DNA of 36,658 nt from the IMG/VR virus record IMGVR_UViG_3300032116_000635, positions 1 through 36,658 of that record; one strand, written 5' to 3'. A program made the position numbers and the translations under genes. The stretch comes from a virus. Under the pieces are notes generated by a model. That model saw only the letters and a program-made list of their open reading frames with translations. It was not told the origin of the DNA and ran no database searches. How positions within the stretch are numbered: the first letter of the stretch is position 1; each line of letters opens with the position of its first letter. Below, piece by piece: positions 22,802-29,399 of the stretch.

Positions 22802-24157
22802 ATGGCCAACGAACTCAACATCGCCCTGCCCACCAGCGGCCTCACAGTCACCGCTCAACCCTACCAATCCGGCTCTGCCGTAGGCTCCGCCATCTCGCTC
22901 ACCGAAGTCGGCAGCTCCGGCTTCTACAGCGGCACCATGAACGGCAGCGCAGGCACCTACCAACTCGCATTCCGCAGCGCCGGAGCCAATGTCGGCAGCG
23001 GCAGCATCGTGTGGTCCGGCACCGCCGAAGTCCCTGCCAGCACATTCAACGCCTCCACCGACACGGTCGCCAATGTCACCCTTTGCGCCACCACCACGAC
23101 CCTCACCAACGCGCCAACCGTGCCATCCGCAAGCGCCATCGCCTCACAGGTCCGCACCGAGCTTTCGGTGGAGCTTGCCCGAGTGGATCAAAACATCTCA
23201 TCCAGACTCGCCGTCGCTGACTATGTGGCCCCGAGCGCCGCGCCGACCGTCGTGGCAATCCGCCAAGAGATGGACGCAAACTCCACCAAGCTCGCGAACT
23301 TGGACGCCAGCATCTCGAGCCGTTTGGCCGATGCAGACTATGCCGCCCCCACATCAGCCCCAACCGTGGCAGACATCCGCGCCGAACTCGCCGTGGAACT
23401 CGGCCGTCTGGATGCCTCCGTGTCGTCGCGTTTGGCCGGTTCGTCATATACAGCCCCGACAACTCCTCCGACCGCCGCAGAAATCACCACCGAAGTCTGG
23501 GCCGCCGCCGACAAAACCGGCTACAGCCTAACGAGCGCCGAGCGCACCGCCATCGCTGCCGCCGTGGAAGGCTCGCTCCTCAACGAGGCGGACGGCCAAG
23601 CCGTCCTCAACGCCATCGTTGGAGCCATCGGCAACACGAACCTCAGCGAAGTCTCGCTTGTCGCCGCCGTCCGCGCCGACCTCGAGCGCAACGGCGGAAA
23701 GCTGGACAGCATCCCCACGACCGCCGCGCCTAGCGCCTCGGCAGTGGCCAGCGCCACACGCACCGAGCTTTCCACTGAGCTTTCGAGAATCGACCAAAGC
23801 ATCAGCAGCCGCCTCGCCTCGGCAGACTACACGGCCCCGACAGCCGCCCCAACCGCCGCGCAAAACGCCAGCGCCGTTCGCACGGAACTCAGCACCGAAC
23901 TCGCCCGCATCGATGCGCCGATCTCCGGAGCCACCGCGCCAAGCGCCGCCACCGTAGCCTCGGCCGTTCGCTCCGAACTCAGCACAGAGCTGGGACGCGT
24001 GGATGCCGCAGTCAGCACCCGCGCCACCCCGGCAAATGTGCCGACTTCAGACATCACCGCGATCAAGACGCGTCTGGATTCCATCAACGTGGATCGAGTG
24101 AACAACACAGCGACCACGAACATCGTCGGCACTCTCCTAGCCCAGGCGAACAGCTAA
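22802..24157 (+). CDS. Repeat-containing tail fibre protein
   Basis: 451 residues with an N-terminal beta domain (about 1-90) and six imperfect repeats of roughly 30-40 residues built on VR-x-ELS-x-ELxR[IV]D-x-x-ISSRLA-x-ADY-x-APT. Three are clustered (about 110-230) and three near the C-terminus (about 318-425). A non-repeat insert (about 230-315, SLTSAERTAIAAAVEGSLLNEADG) lies between. The pattern suggests a long alpha-helical/coiled-coil fibre lengthened by internal duplication. Its stop codon TAA shares its last base with ATG 24157 of the lysis gene (TAATG). Confidence 0.75.
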   Translation: MANELNIALPTSGLTVTAQPYQSGSAVGSAISLTEVGSSGFYSGTMNGSAGTYQLAFRSAGANVGSGSIVWSGTAEVPASTFNASTDTVANVTLCATTTTLTNAPTVPSASAIASQVRTELSVELARVDQNISSRLAVADYVAPSAAPTVVAIRQEMDANSTKLANLDASISSRLADADYAAPTSAPTVADIRAELAVELGRLDASVSSRLAGSSYTAPTTPPTAAEITTEVWAAADKTGYSLTSAERTAIAAAVEGSLLNEADGQAVLNAIVGAIGNTNLSEVSLVAAVRADLERNGGKLDSIPTTAAPSASAVASATRTELSTELSRIDQSISSRLASADYTAPTAAPTAAQNASAVRTELSTELARIDAPISGATAPSAATVASAVRSELSTELGRVDAAVSTRATPANVPTSDITAIKTRLDSINVDRVNNTATTNIVGTLLAQANS

Positions 24158-24426
24158 TGAGCAGCGAGATCGTCCGAAACAGACCAGGATTAAAAATGAG
24201 CGTCGGCGAGTTCATCGCCGCGCTCGCCCTGGTGGCGACCGTCTTCAGCGCCTCGCAAGCCTGGTGGATTCTTCCCGAAAAAGTCAGCCGTGTGGAGGTG
24301 GAGAACGAAAAGCAGGAGCAGCGCCTTCAAAAAATCGAAGCCACCGCCGCCGACCGCGCCGAGACTTTGGCCCGCATCGACGAACGGACCAAGCGAATCG
24401 AGCAAATCCTCGCCAATCGCCCGTGA
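24157..24426 (+). CDS. N-terminal membrane segment plus coiled coil, candidate inner-membrane spanin
   Basis: 89 residues: a hydrophobic stretch (GEFIAALALVATVFSASQAWWIL, read as two parts within residues 17-40) followed by a charged coiled-coil (KVSRVEVENEKQEQ through ERTKRIEQILANRP). This is the topology of an inner-membrane spanin (Rz-type), which spans the periplasm with its coiled coil and pairs with an outer-membrane lipoprotein. A candidate lipoprotein is encoded at 24621. Alternative: a holin-associated membrane protein. Confidence 0.6.
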   Translation: MSSEIVRNRPGLKMSVGEFIAALALVATVFSASQAWWILPEKVSRVEVENEKQEQRLQKIEATAADRAETLARIDERTKRIEQILANRP

Positions 24427-24429
24427 CCC

Positions 24430-24453
24430 TTTGACATGCGGAGAAGGGAGATG
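24430..24453 (+). promoter_or_regulatory. TTTGACATG motif before the holin-like gene
   Basis: TTTGACATG at 24430-24438; ATG 24451 follows 20 nt after the first T of TTGACA, as at 357/377 and 11062/11082. The ATG within the motif itself (24436) is in the same frame, so either start is possible. Confidence 0.4.
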
Positions 24454-24624
24454 AAAGCACTCCTCTACATCCTCGACCGGCTCTCCGAAAGCTCCACATG
24501 GCGTGGTGCAATTTTAATCTGCACCGCAGTCGGCCTCCGTCTAGAGCCCGAGCATCAGGAAGCGATTGTCGCAGCGGGCCTCGGCCTCGTCGGCGCGATC
24601 AATGTTTTCCGAAAAGGAAAATGA
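24451..24624 (+). CDS. Putative holin
   Basis: 57 residues from ATG 24451 (62 if the in-frame ATG at 24436 is used). Two hydrophobic stretches (TWRGAILICTAVGL and AIVAAGLGLVGAINVF) are separated by a short charged loop (RLEPEHQE), and the C-terminus is positively charged (FRKGK). Size and topology match small holins that open the inner membrane at lysis time. Its TGA overlaps the next ATG (24621-24624). Confidence 0.6.
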   Translation: MKALLYILDRLSESSTWRGAILICTAVGLRLEPEHQEAIVAAGLGLVGAINVFRKGK

Positions 24625-24872
24625 CGCCCAAGCAAGTCGCCGCCGTGCTGATGATCCTCGGCTGGCTGTTCTTGGCTCTCGCCTTCCTGACCTCCTGCGT
24701 GGCCGTCCCCATGCCGCCATTCGGTGACCGCGTCGGCGAAGCAGGCACGCTCCACATCCGCACCAGCGTCCGCTACGAGCCACGCCTCAGCGAAGGCGAA
24801 GCCGCCAACCGCGACCTCTGGCACGCCTTCGGCCAATTCCAACAAACCCTCCCGGCACTCAAAGACAAATGA
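24621..24872 (+). CDS. Lipoprotein, candidate outer-membrane spanin
   Basis: 83 residues with an N-terminal hydrophobic signal (AVLMILGWLFLALAFLTSC) ending in an LTSC lipobox; the mature protein would start at Cys25 or so. The remainder is charged with a short helical tail (RDLWHAFGQFQQTLPAL). Together with the coiled-coil protein at 24157 it could form a two-component spanin, though separated by the holin gene. A lipobox points to a Gram-negative host. ATGA overlaps at both ends. Confidence 0.6.
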   Translation: MTPKQVAAVLMILGWLFLALAFLTSCVAVPMPPFGDRVGEAGTLHIRTSVRYEPRLSEGEAANRDLWHAFGQFQQTLPALKDK

Positions 24873-25462
24873 ACTTCTTCGACTTCCTCCGCCGCATGTT
24901 CCCCATGGCCCAGCCACCCGCCGCGCCAGCACCAGAACCGGCGAAGTCGAAGCCCGCAGGAACGCCGTCGTCCCCGACGGCATCTGCTAAATACTACCCG
25001 CAAACCAACCGGAAAACGCCGAATGTCTCGGCCGGCCGCGTCATCAAGCCGACTCACATCGTGCTCCACCACACCTCCGGCGCTTACGCGGGTTCGGTCT
25101 CGTGGTGCATGGACCCGATTAGTAAAGTCAGCTACCACTGCATCGTGGCCCGCAACGGCAAGCGAACCGTGCTCGCCACGCCAAGCCAGCGCACCTGGCA
25201 CGCCGGCGTCTCAAGCTGGCAAGGCCGCAAAGACGCCAACACCTACTCCATCGGCCTCGCATGGGAAGGCGACACCTACACGACGCCCCTCAGCGAAGAC
25301 GCCATCCTAAGCGCCGTCGAATACCTTTTGCCGATCCTCGACGAATACCACATCCCCCTTTCCAACATCATCCGCCACGCCGACATCGCGCCCGGCCGGA
25401 AAGACGATTGCTCCCCAGCCGCTCACGCCGCGCTGATCGCCGCCCTCAACCGGGTGCTCTGA
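24869..25462 (+). CDS. Endolysin: N-acetylmuramoyl-L-alanine amidase (Amidase_2/AmpD type)
   Basis: 197 residues. After a Pro-rich N-terminus (about 14-45) the zinc amidase core begins with IVLHHTSG (His67/His68). Further sites: YHCIVARNGK at about 89-98, TWHAG (His111) and RHADIAPGRKDDC near 169-181. By comparison with AmpD the metal ligands would be His67, His170 and Asp180, with Lys178 as a catalytic residue; Cys181 is beside. It cleaves the amide bond between MurNAc and the stem peptide. ATGA-coupled to the lipoprotein gene. Confidence 0.92.
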   Translation: MNFFDFLRRMFPMAQPPAAPAPEPAKSKPAGTPSSPTASAKYYPQTNRKTPNVSAGRVIKPTHIVLHHTSGAYAGSVSWCMDPISKVSYHCIVARNGKRTVLATPSQRTWHAGVSSWQGRKDANTYSIGLAWEGDTYTTPLSEDAILSAVEYLLPILDEYHIPLSNIIRHADIAPGRKDDCSPAAHAALIAALNRVL

Positions 25463-25465
25463 TAT

Positions 25466-25711
25466 ATGGCAAAGAAAACCGCCCCGCCAAAAGACCGCGA
25501 GGCCGTCATGCTGCAAGCCCGCGCGCTCCTCGCCGAGCATTTCGCCCATGGCATCTGCGTCGTCAGTTGGGAGGACGAAGGAACCACCTACAACATGGAT
25601 TTCAAATTTGGCAACGACTACGCCGCCAAAGCCCTCGCCCGCGAAGCTGAGGAACTCTTGTGGCCAATCGAAGAAGAAGAGGAAGAGGACGACGAGGAGG
25701 AAACCGCTTGA
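25466..25711 (+). CDS. Small acidic hypothetical protein
   Basis: 81 residues. N-terminal helix with KKTAPPKDREAVMLQARALLAE, a compact core (VVSWEDEGTTYNMDFKF), and a C-terminus of about 15 Glu/Asp residues. No family recognised. Its TGA stop overlaps a TTG start (25708-25711) of the next gene, an analogue of the ATGA couplings used elsewhere. Confidence 0.55.
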   Translation: MAKKTAPPKDREAVMLQARALLAEHFAHGICVVSWEDEGTTYNMDFKFGNDYAAKALAREAEELLWPIEEEEEEDDEEETA

Positions 25712-25968
25712 AAGCCACGCTCGAATTTACTCTGCCCGACGAGCGCACCGAGCACATCGCGGCGGTGAAAGGAATGGATGCCATTTTAATAATCGACGAC
25801 CTTCTTAACGAAATCCGCTCTTTCCTTAAACACGGCAGCGGCGAGTTCCGCGAATGGCGAGACGAAGAAACCGGCAATGTCGTCACAGCGTGCGACCACA
25901 CCCTCGAAAAAGTCCGCGACTACATTTGGGAACTCCGCAGAGACAACGAAATCCCCGACCTCCCATGA
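25708..25968 (+). CDS. Small hypothetical protein starting at TTG
   Basis: 86 residues if TTG 25708 is used, giving MKATLEFTLPDERTEH. The ATG-initiated alternative (25660) would prefix an Arg/Gly-rich stretch that is only the shadow of the preceding gene's acidic codons, so I prefer TTG. LLNEIRSFLKHGSGEFREW (about 27-45) and a C-terminal helix (EKVRDYIWELRRDNEI) are visible. The overlapping TTGA junction supports the choice. Function unknown. Confidence 0.6.
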   Translation: MKATLEFTLPDERTEHIAAVKGMDAILIIDDLLNEIRSFLKHGSGEFREWRDEETGNVVTACDHTLEKVRDYIWELRRDNEIPDLP

Positions 25969-26696
25969 CACCAATCAAGAAATGGAAAAAGTGGATGGCC
26001 GTGGGATGCAGCCACGGCGCGGAGATCGATCCCGAAGCCCGCGCCGCCGTGCTGAAATTCAAAGCCGCGTGGAGGCCACAGACCACGATCCACCTCGGCG
26101 ATTTCATTGACCTCGCCAGTTTCCGCGCCGGAGCCGTCCGCGACAGCAACGACGCCGACCACGCCGCCGATGTCGCTGGTGACCTCATGGCCGGCATCGA
26201 GTTCCTCCACGAACTCGAGCCAAACCAAATCCTCTGCGGCAATCACGAAGCCAGACTCTGGAAATTTTCCAAAAGCCCGAACGCCCTCTTGGCCTACGCC
26301 GCGAATTTGACCATCCAAAAAATCGAGGAGACCGCTAAGAAACTGCGCGCACCGCTGACCCCCTACGGCATTCGCAATTTCATCGAACTCGGCGGAACGA
26401 AGTTCGTCCACGGCTCGATGTTCAATGTCAGCGCCATCCGCGACCACGCCGAGACCTACGGCAATGTGGTCATGGCGCACCTCCATCGAGTCGGCTGGGA
26501 GCGCGCCCGCAACATCGACGGAGCCTCTGGCTACTGCGTCGGCATGCTCGCCAACTTCGATATGGCCTACTCCGCCGAACGCCGCGCCACCCTAGCGTGG
26601 TCGCAAGGCTTCGCGTGGGGCCACTACTGCGACACTTCCCTCACCGTGAATCTATGCGAACGAAAAAAAGGCCAGCCCTGGCTTCTCCCGATCTAA
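25965..26696 (+). CDS. Calcineurin-like metallophosphoesterase
   Basis: 243 residues from ATG 25965 (ATGA overlap). Metal-binding motifs in order: GCSHG (14-18), HLGDFID (43-49, Asp46), GNHE (92-95), FVHGS (147-151, His149) and AHLHR (171-175, His172 and His174), the typical blocks of the superfamily. The first D-x-H motif is replaced by CSH, so the first metal Asp is missing and Cys is in its place. It could be a phosphodiesterase, nuclease or nucleotide hydrolase. Located between lysis genes and attP, where phages often carry accessory genes. Confidence 0.85.
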   Translation: MTPIKKWKKWMAVGCSHGAEIDPEARAAVLKFKAAWRPQTTIHLGDFIDLASFRAGAVRDSNDADHAADVAGDLMAGIEFLHELEPNQILCGNHEARLWKFSKSPNALLAYAANLTIQKIEETAKKLRAPLTPYGIRNFIELGGTKFVHGSMFNVSAIRDHAETYGNVVMAHLHRVGWERARNIDGASGYCVGMLANFDMAYSAERRATLAWSQGFAWGHYCDTSLTVNLCERKKGQPWLLPI

Positions 26697-26959
26697 AAAG
26701 CGCCTGGGCGAAATACTACGCGAGCACGAAGGAAGATAAATTAAGTGCTTACGAAGCCAAAGGGTGGAAGACTATTTCCACTATGGCCACCGAAACAAAC
26801 CAATCGCCCAACACGGTTCAGAGTCAGATGAGAAACCTCACCTCCCAAAACATTTTTGATAAAAAAATCATAAGGAGCATGTCTGCCAATGGCGTCCGGG
26901 ATGTGGCAATTTTTAGGCCAGCGAGCCAACGCCGTGCCAACAGCAACGCAAACCCATGA
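26654..26959 (+). CDS. Small HTH-like protein next to attP
   Basis: 101 residues from ATG 26654, overlapping the metallophosphoesterase end by 43 bases. A likely winged-helix/HTH segment is ISTMATETNQSPNTVQSQMR (about 40-59). The basic C-terminus (PASQRRANSNANP) is encoded by the left direct repeat of the attachment region (26921-26942). It could be a DNA-binding accessory factor, but no family is recognised. Confidence 0.55.
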   Translation: MRTKKRPALASPDLKSAWAKYYASTKEDKLSAYEAKGWKTISTMATETNQSPNTVQSQMRNLTSQNIFDKKIIRSMSANGVRDVAIFRPASQRRANSNANP

Positions 26960-26975
26960 TAATCAAAGGCCGATT

Positions 26976-27024
26976 TTTGATTCGTAATCGATAGGTCACG
27001 AGTTCGAGTCTCGTCATCGGCTCC
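26976..27024 (+). other. attP core: 3' half of tRNA-Thr(CGU)
   Basis: The anticodon loop TTCGTAA (26981-26987, anticodon CGT) sits in a weak stem. A complete T arm follows: ACGAG (26998-27002), loop TTCGAGT, CTCGT (27010-27014). Next are CATCGGC as the acceptor 3' strand and TCC (27015-27024). No 5' acceptor or D arm is present, so it is a fragment, not a tRNA gene. Integration into a host tRNA-Thr would restore that gene. The integrase starts about 87 bp downstream. Confidence 0.75.
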
Positions 27025-27035
27025 CTTCTTAAATG

Positions 27036-27074
27036 CCCGCAGAGGCGCTCCTAGTGTGCTTCTGCGGGTTTTTT
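27036..27074 (+). terminator. Intrinsic terminator between att and int
   Basis: CCCGCAGA (27036-27043) pairs perfectly with TCTGCGGG (27061-27068), followed by six T (27069-27074). The loop is 17 nt with some internal pairing. It may have come with the tRNA, or it could shield int from rightward transcription coming from the late genes. Confidence 0.8.
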
Positions 27075-27110
27075 GTTGATGTTTCCATTCGTTGCGCTTG
27101 ATTGCTGTAA

Positions 27111-28139
27111 ATGCCTAAACGAGCCAACATCGTGCCAACAGTGCCAACAGCCCTAGCAACGCAGAGCAACACAAGCACCGTGTCGATTCAGCGGGCGAGC
27201 GTGCGGGGGGTGGAAAAGTTCTGCGTGTGGACGAAAATTTCGGGGAAGCGGAAGCGGGCTTTCTTTGATGAGGCGGTGGCTGCGGTGGCTTATCGCGATC
27301 AGATTTTGCGGCAGCTCCAGGCGAAGGGCACGGAGTCGTTTGCCGAGTCGGGCAAGACGGTCTCGGAGGGGTGGCGCGAATTTCAGATGCTCCGGCTACC
27401 GAAGCTCCGAGGGAGTAATGCGCGGCTGGTGTGCTGGTGGATCGGCCACTATGTCGAGGCTCAGGGGCGGATGCCGCTGGCGGCGGTTTCACCTCGGGAC
27501 ATCGATGCGTTTCTGGCGCGGAAGGAGTGGAGTGGCACGACGCGGCAGCAGGGCTTCGTTTATCTTCGCCTCTTTTTCAACTGGCTGGTGCGATACGAGC
27601 ATCTGGACCGCTCGCCGGTTCAGCGGGCGGAGAGGCCGCAGGCGGCGCCGGTCCACCATCTCTTGACGGTTCCGCAGGTGCGGCGGTTGCTGGAGCTGAC
27701 GGCAGGCGATGACAGGATGCGGGCGTGGCTGGTTCTGGGAGTCTTTGGGGGGATGCGAATCTCGGAGGTGGGGCGGGCATTGCCGGAGCATATCGAGGAG
27801 ACGGAGATCTTCGTGCCGCAAACCAAGTCCACCGATCCAGATCCTCGGCCGCGCTTCGTTCCGATCCTGCCGGCGCTCAAGCGGCACCTTCCGAAGAAAT
27901 GGGACTGCCTCGATGAGGATCACATCAAGCGGGCGCGCACGGCGCTGGCTTTAGAAATGAACTGGGACGAGTGGCCGCAGAATTGTCTGCGTCATACGGC
28001 GGCCTCGATGCACTACGCGGCTTGGCAGGATGCGGGGAAGACGGCTTACTATCTAGGTCATTCCTCGCCAAAGATGGTTGGAGAACGATATGCGCGAGCG
28101 GTGCGGGGAAAAGAGGCAAAGGCTTTTTGGGCGCTTTAG
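27111..28139 (+). CDS. Tyrosine recombinase (phage integrase)
   Basis: 342 residues. N-terminal arm-binding-like part about 30-100, core-binding SAM-like domain about 85-170, and catalytic domain from about 185. Catalytic set: Arg216 in GGMRISEV, Lys239 in QTKS, Arg294 in NCLRHTAAS, His317 in LGHSSPKM, and Tyr327 in ERYARA. The first position of the HxxR box is Asn291 rather than His. It performs site-specific integration/excision at the neighbouring attP. Codons and strand composition (G-rich) differ clearly from the C-rich late genes upstream. No close Shine-Dalgarno sequence. Confidence 0.93.
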   Translation: MPKRANIVPTVPTALATQSNTSTVSIQRASVRGVEKFCVWTKISGKRKRAFFDEAVAAVAYRDQILRQLQAKGTESFAESGKTVSEGWREFQMLRLPKLRGSNARLVCWWIGHYVEAQGRMPLAAVSPRDIDAFLARKEWSGTTRQQGFVYLRLFFNWLVRYEHLDRSPVQRAERPQAAPVHHLLTVPQVRRLLELTAGDDRMRAWLVLGVFGGMRISEVGRALPEHIEETEIFVPQTKSTDPDPRPRFVPILPALKRHLPKKWDCLDEDHIKRARTALALEMNWDEWPQNCLRHTAASMHYAAWQDAGKTAYYLGHSSPKMVGERYARAVRGKEAKAFWAL

Positions 28140-28181
28140 ATAAGCTGGCGGCGCATTTAAACCTGCGCGCAAAACGGCTTT

Positions 28182-28421
28182 TTATTGACGCCTAGTTTTT
28201 CCAAGGAGAGATGTAGGAGAGGAAGGTCGGGCATTCGATGCAGTGGCGTTTGCTTTCTTTTCGGAATCTCTCATCTCTCTAACGGCTTCCGAAATGATTT
28301 TAGAGATGGGCACCGTTACCATTGGGTTTTTTGCCTGCTCCTCGTTTTTCTTTTTGACGCAAAAAGCGTGCAGATCGAGAGGCAGTGAGATGTTCAATTT
28401 CTTGTGCGTTTTCTCTTTCAT
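28182..28421 (-). CDS. Ribbon-helix-helix repressor candidate, divergent
   Basis: 79 residues from ATG at 28421 (- strand). The start at 28466 would add a hydrophobic prefix and is less likely. N-terminal strand KKLNISLPLDLHAFC (about 7-21), an Asn/Lys-rich loop, and helices VPISKIISEAVREM (about 37-50) match RHH transcription factors. It is the only - strand gene, diverging from another RHH gene at 28594 with 172 bp of operator-like DNA between. I infer the lysogeny maintenance repressor. Confidence 0.75.
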   Translation of the reverse strand: MKEKTHKKLNISLPLDLHAFCVKKKNEEQAKNPMVTVPISKIISEAVREMRDSEKKANATASNARPSSPTSLLGKTRRQ

Positions 28422-28593
28422 GATTCCTACTAGTAGCACCGAAAGCACCAGTGCGCAAATTTTCATGAAAATTTATTTTCGCCCGCAAACCTAGTGTCCA
28501 TGCGGAAGTCAAGAGAAATTTTCATCTAAGCAGAACACCCCATTGACAGATTTTTATTGCTACACCGGTAGCACCGGAGCTATCGGTAGCACC
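28422..28593. promoter_or_regulatory. Divergent control region (probable lysogeny switch)
   Basis: Operator-like elements in order: CTACTAGTAG palindrome (28427-28436) overlapping GTAGCACC (28433-28440); AAATTTTCA/TGAAAATTT, an 18-bp perfect palindrome (28457-28474); a further AAATTTTCAT half-site (28516-28525); TTGACA (28543-28548); dyads GCTAC-ACCG-GTAGC (28559-28572) and GCTA-TCGG-TAGC (28579-28590), with CGGTAGCACC twice at 28566-28575 and 28584-28593. The last ends directly at ATG 28594. A leftward TTGACT-like -35 lies in TCTTGACTTCC on the - strand around 28507-28514. Confidence 0.65.
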
Positions 28594-28755
28594 ATGCAAA
28601 GCGCATATGTGAAAACAAGCCTGAGCCTGCCGACAGACCTCTTCGAGTATCTGAAGGACAAGGCGGAAAAAAATGGGGGCACGCCGATCAGTCGGTTGGT
28701 CGCCCAAGCGATCAAAAAGCAAAAAGACAACGAGGGACGGAGGGCGCGGAAATGA
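28594..28755 (+). CDS. Small ribbon-helix-helix regulator (Cro-like role)
   Basis: 53 residues. The strand VKTSLSLPTDLFEYLKDKA (about 6-24) and helix PISRLVAQAIKKQK (about 31-44) are the Arc/CopG-type fold. It starts directly at the end of a repeated CGGTAGCACC element. Opposing the - strand RHH gene, it would serve as the second regulator of the switch. ATGA-coupled with the excisionase-like gene (28752-28755). Confidence 0.75.
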   Translation: MQSAYVKTSLSLPTDLFEYLKDKAEKNGGTPISRLVAQAIKKQKDNEGRRARK

Positions 28756-28958
28756 TCACCGTTGAGGAACTCGCCGAGGCCATCCACCTCGCACCCTTCA
28801 CCGTTCGGAAATACGCACGGCAAAATATCATCCCGGCGTTCAAGGTGGGCCGCGACTGGCGGTTTAGGTCGCTGGAAGAGGTCACGAATTCGCTGGCCTG
28901 CACCAAGGGGAACAAAGCAGCCAAAGCCGCCGCGATGGCGATGAGGAGGGCCGCGTGA
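28752..28958 (+). CDS. Excisionase-like HTH protein
   Basis: 68 residues. VEELAEAIHLAPFTVRKYAR (about 4-23) followed by IIPAFKVGRDWRFRSLEEV (about 26-44) is the MerR/excisionase-type HTH_17 pattern. It may act as directionality factor for the integrase or as a regulator. GGAGG-type Shine-Dalgarno sequence before the start; its TGA overlaps the next ATG (28956-28960). Confidence 0.75.
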   Translation: MITVEELAEAIHLAPFTVRKYARQNIIPAFKVGRDWRFRSLEEVTNSLACTKGNKAAKAAAMAMRRAA

Positions 28959-29107
28959 TGAATCTCTACCTCTGCACCGCTAACGGAGTTTTCGGACCCT
29001 TCGGCGATTATGTTCACGCCAGCACGCCGGCCGAGGCGCGCTGGAAATTCTGGCGCTCATTCAAGGTGACGCCGTTTTCGGTGGTCTTCGAGAGGAGGGC
29101 GAAGTGA
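28958..29107 (+). CDS. Very small hypothetical protein (49 aa)
   Basis: A 49-residue product starting NLYLCTANGVFGPFGDYVH, ending VVFERRAK. It is preceded by GGAGG (within GAGGAGGG) and coupled to the previous stop (TGATG). It overlaps the next start by one base (TGATG at 29105-29109). No family recognised. The chain of tightly overlapping small ORFs argues that it is expressed. Confidence 0.55.
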   Translation: MNLYLCTANGVFGPFGDYVHASTPAEARWKFWRSFKVTPFSVVFERRAK

Positions 29108-29214
29108 TGGACTACGAGACGACACTCCGCTGCCTGGGCTACGCGCTCGACTTTATTCAGATCGTAACCGTGCCGGTCCTGTTGGCGGCACTCACATGGA
29201 GGCTCGCACGATGA
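29107..29214 (+). CDS. Tiny membrane peptide (35 aa)
   Basis: 35 residues with one hydrophobic stretch (ALDFIQIVTVPVLLAALTW, about 13-31) and a basic C-terminus (RLAR), i.e. a likely single-pass membrane peptide. GGAGGG lies about ten bases before its ATG, and it overlaps the next gene by ATGA. Function unknown; such peptides may modulate the host membrane or superinfection. Confidence 0.5.
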   Translation: MDYETTLRCLGYALDFIQIVTVPVLLAALTWRLAR

Positions 29215-29399
29215 GCGAGAAAACCTACCAGCTCACTCCCTTGGGTCTTTTTACCACGCACATCGGCGACGAAGCCCAAGCAAAAAAGGTCGCCGACGCC
29301 GTTGAACTTTACATGCGCCGAAGCGGGGTCGGGATGGCCATCGATAAAAACCGACTGGCTTTTGTCGAAATGGAACCCGTCGAGGAGGTCGTTCGATGA
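29211..29399 (+). CDS. Small hypothetical protein (62 aa)
   Basis: 62 residues from ATG 29211; the upstream in-frame ATG 29196 is inside the preceding gene. GGAGG (29198-29202) eight bases upstream supports the start. The sequence is amphipathic with HIGDEAQAKKVADAVELYM (about 17-35) as a probable helix. ATGA overlaps at both ends place it in the small-gene operon. Function unknown. Confidence 0.6.
   Translation: MSEKTYQLTPLGLFTTHIGDEAQAKKVADAVELYMRRSGVGMAIDKNRLAFVEMEPVEEVVR

Larger units (their letters stand above)
26921..27150. repeat. Direct repeats flanking the attachment core
   Basis: CGAGCCAAC + 2 variable bases + CGTGCCAACAG occurs at 26921-26942 and 27120-27141 (20 of 22 identical), about 34 bp left and 96 bp right of the tRNA fragment. 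An extra GTGCCAACAG is at 27141-27150, and AGCAACGCA follows both copies. Position, orientation and spacing fit integrase arm-type binding sites. They overlap the 3' end of the gene at 26654 and the 5' end of int. Confidence 0.65.

Noticed and set aside
21729-24157. Diversity-generating retroelement target
   Set aside because: The lectin-like gene would be a plausible target, but no reverse transcriptase or template repeat is visible in the window.
26976-27024. Functional tRNA-Thr gene
   Set aside because: No 5' acceptor strand or D arm exists upstream, and the CCA end is not clearly present; only the 3' half is there, so it is an att fragment.
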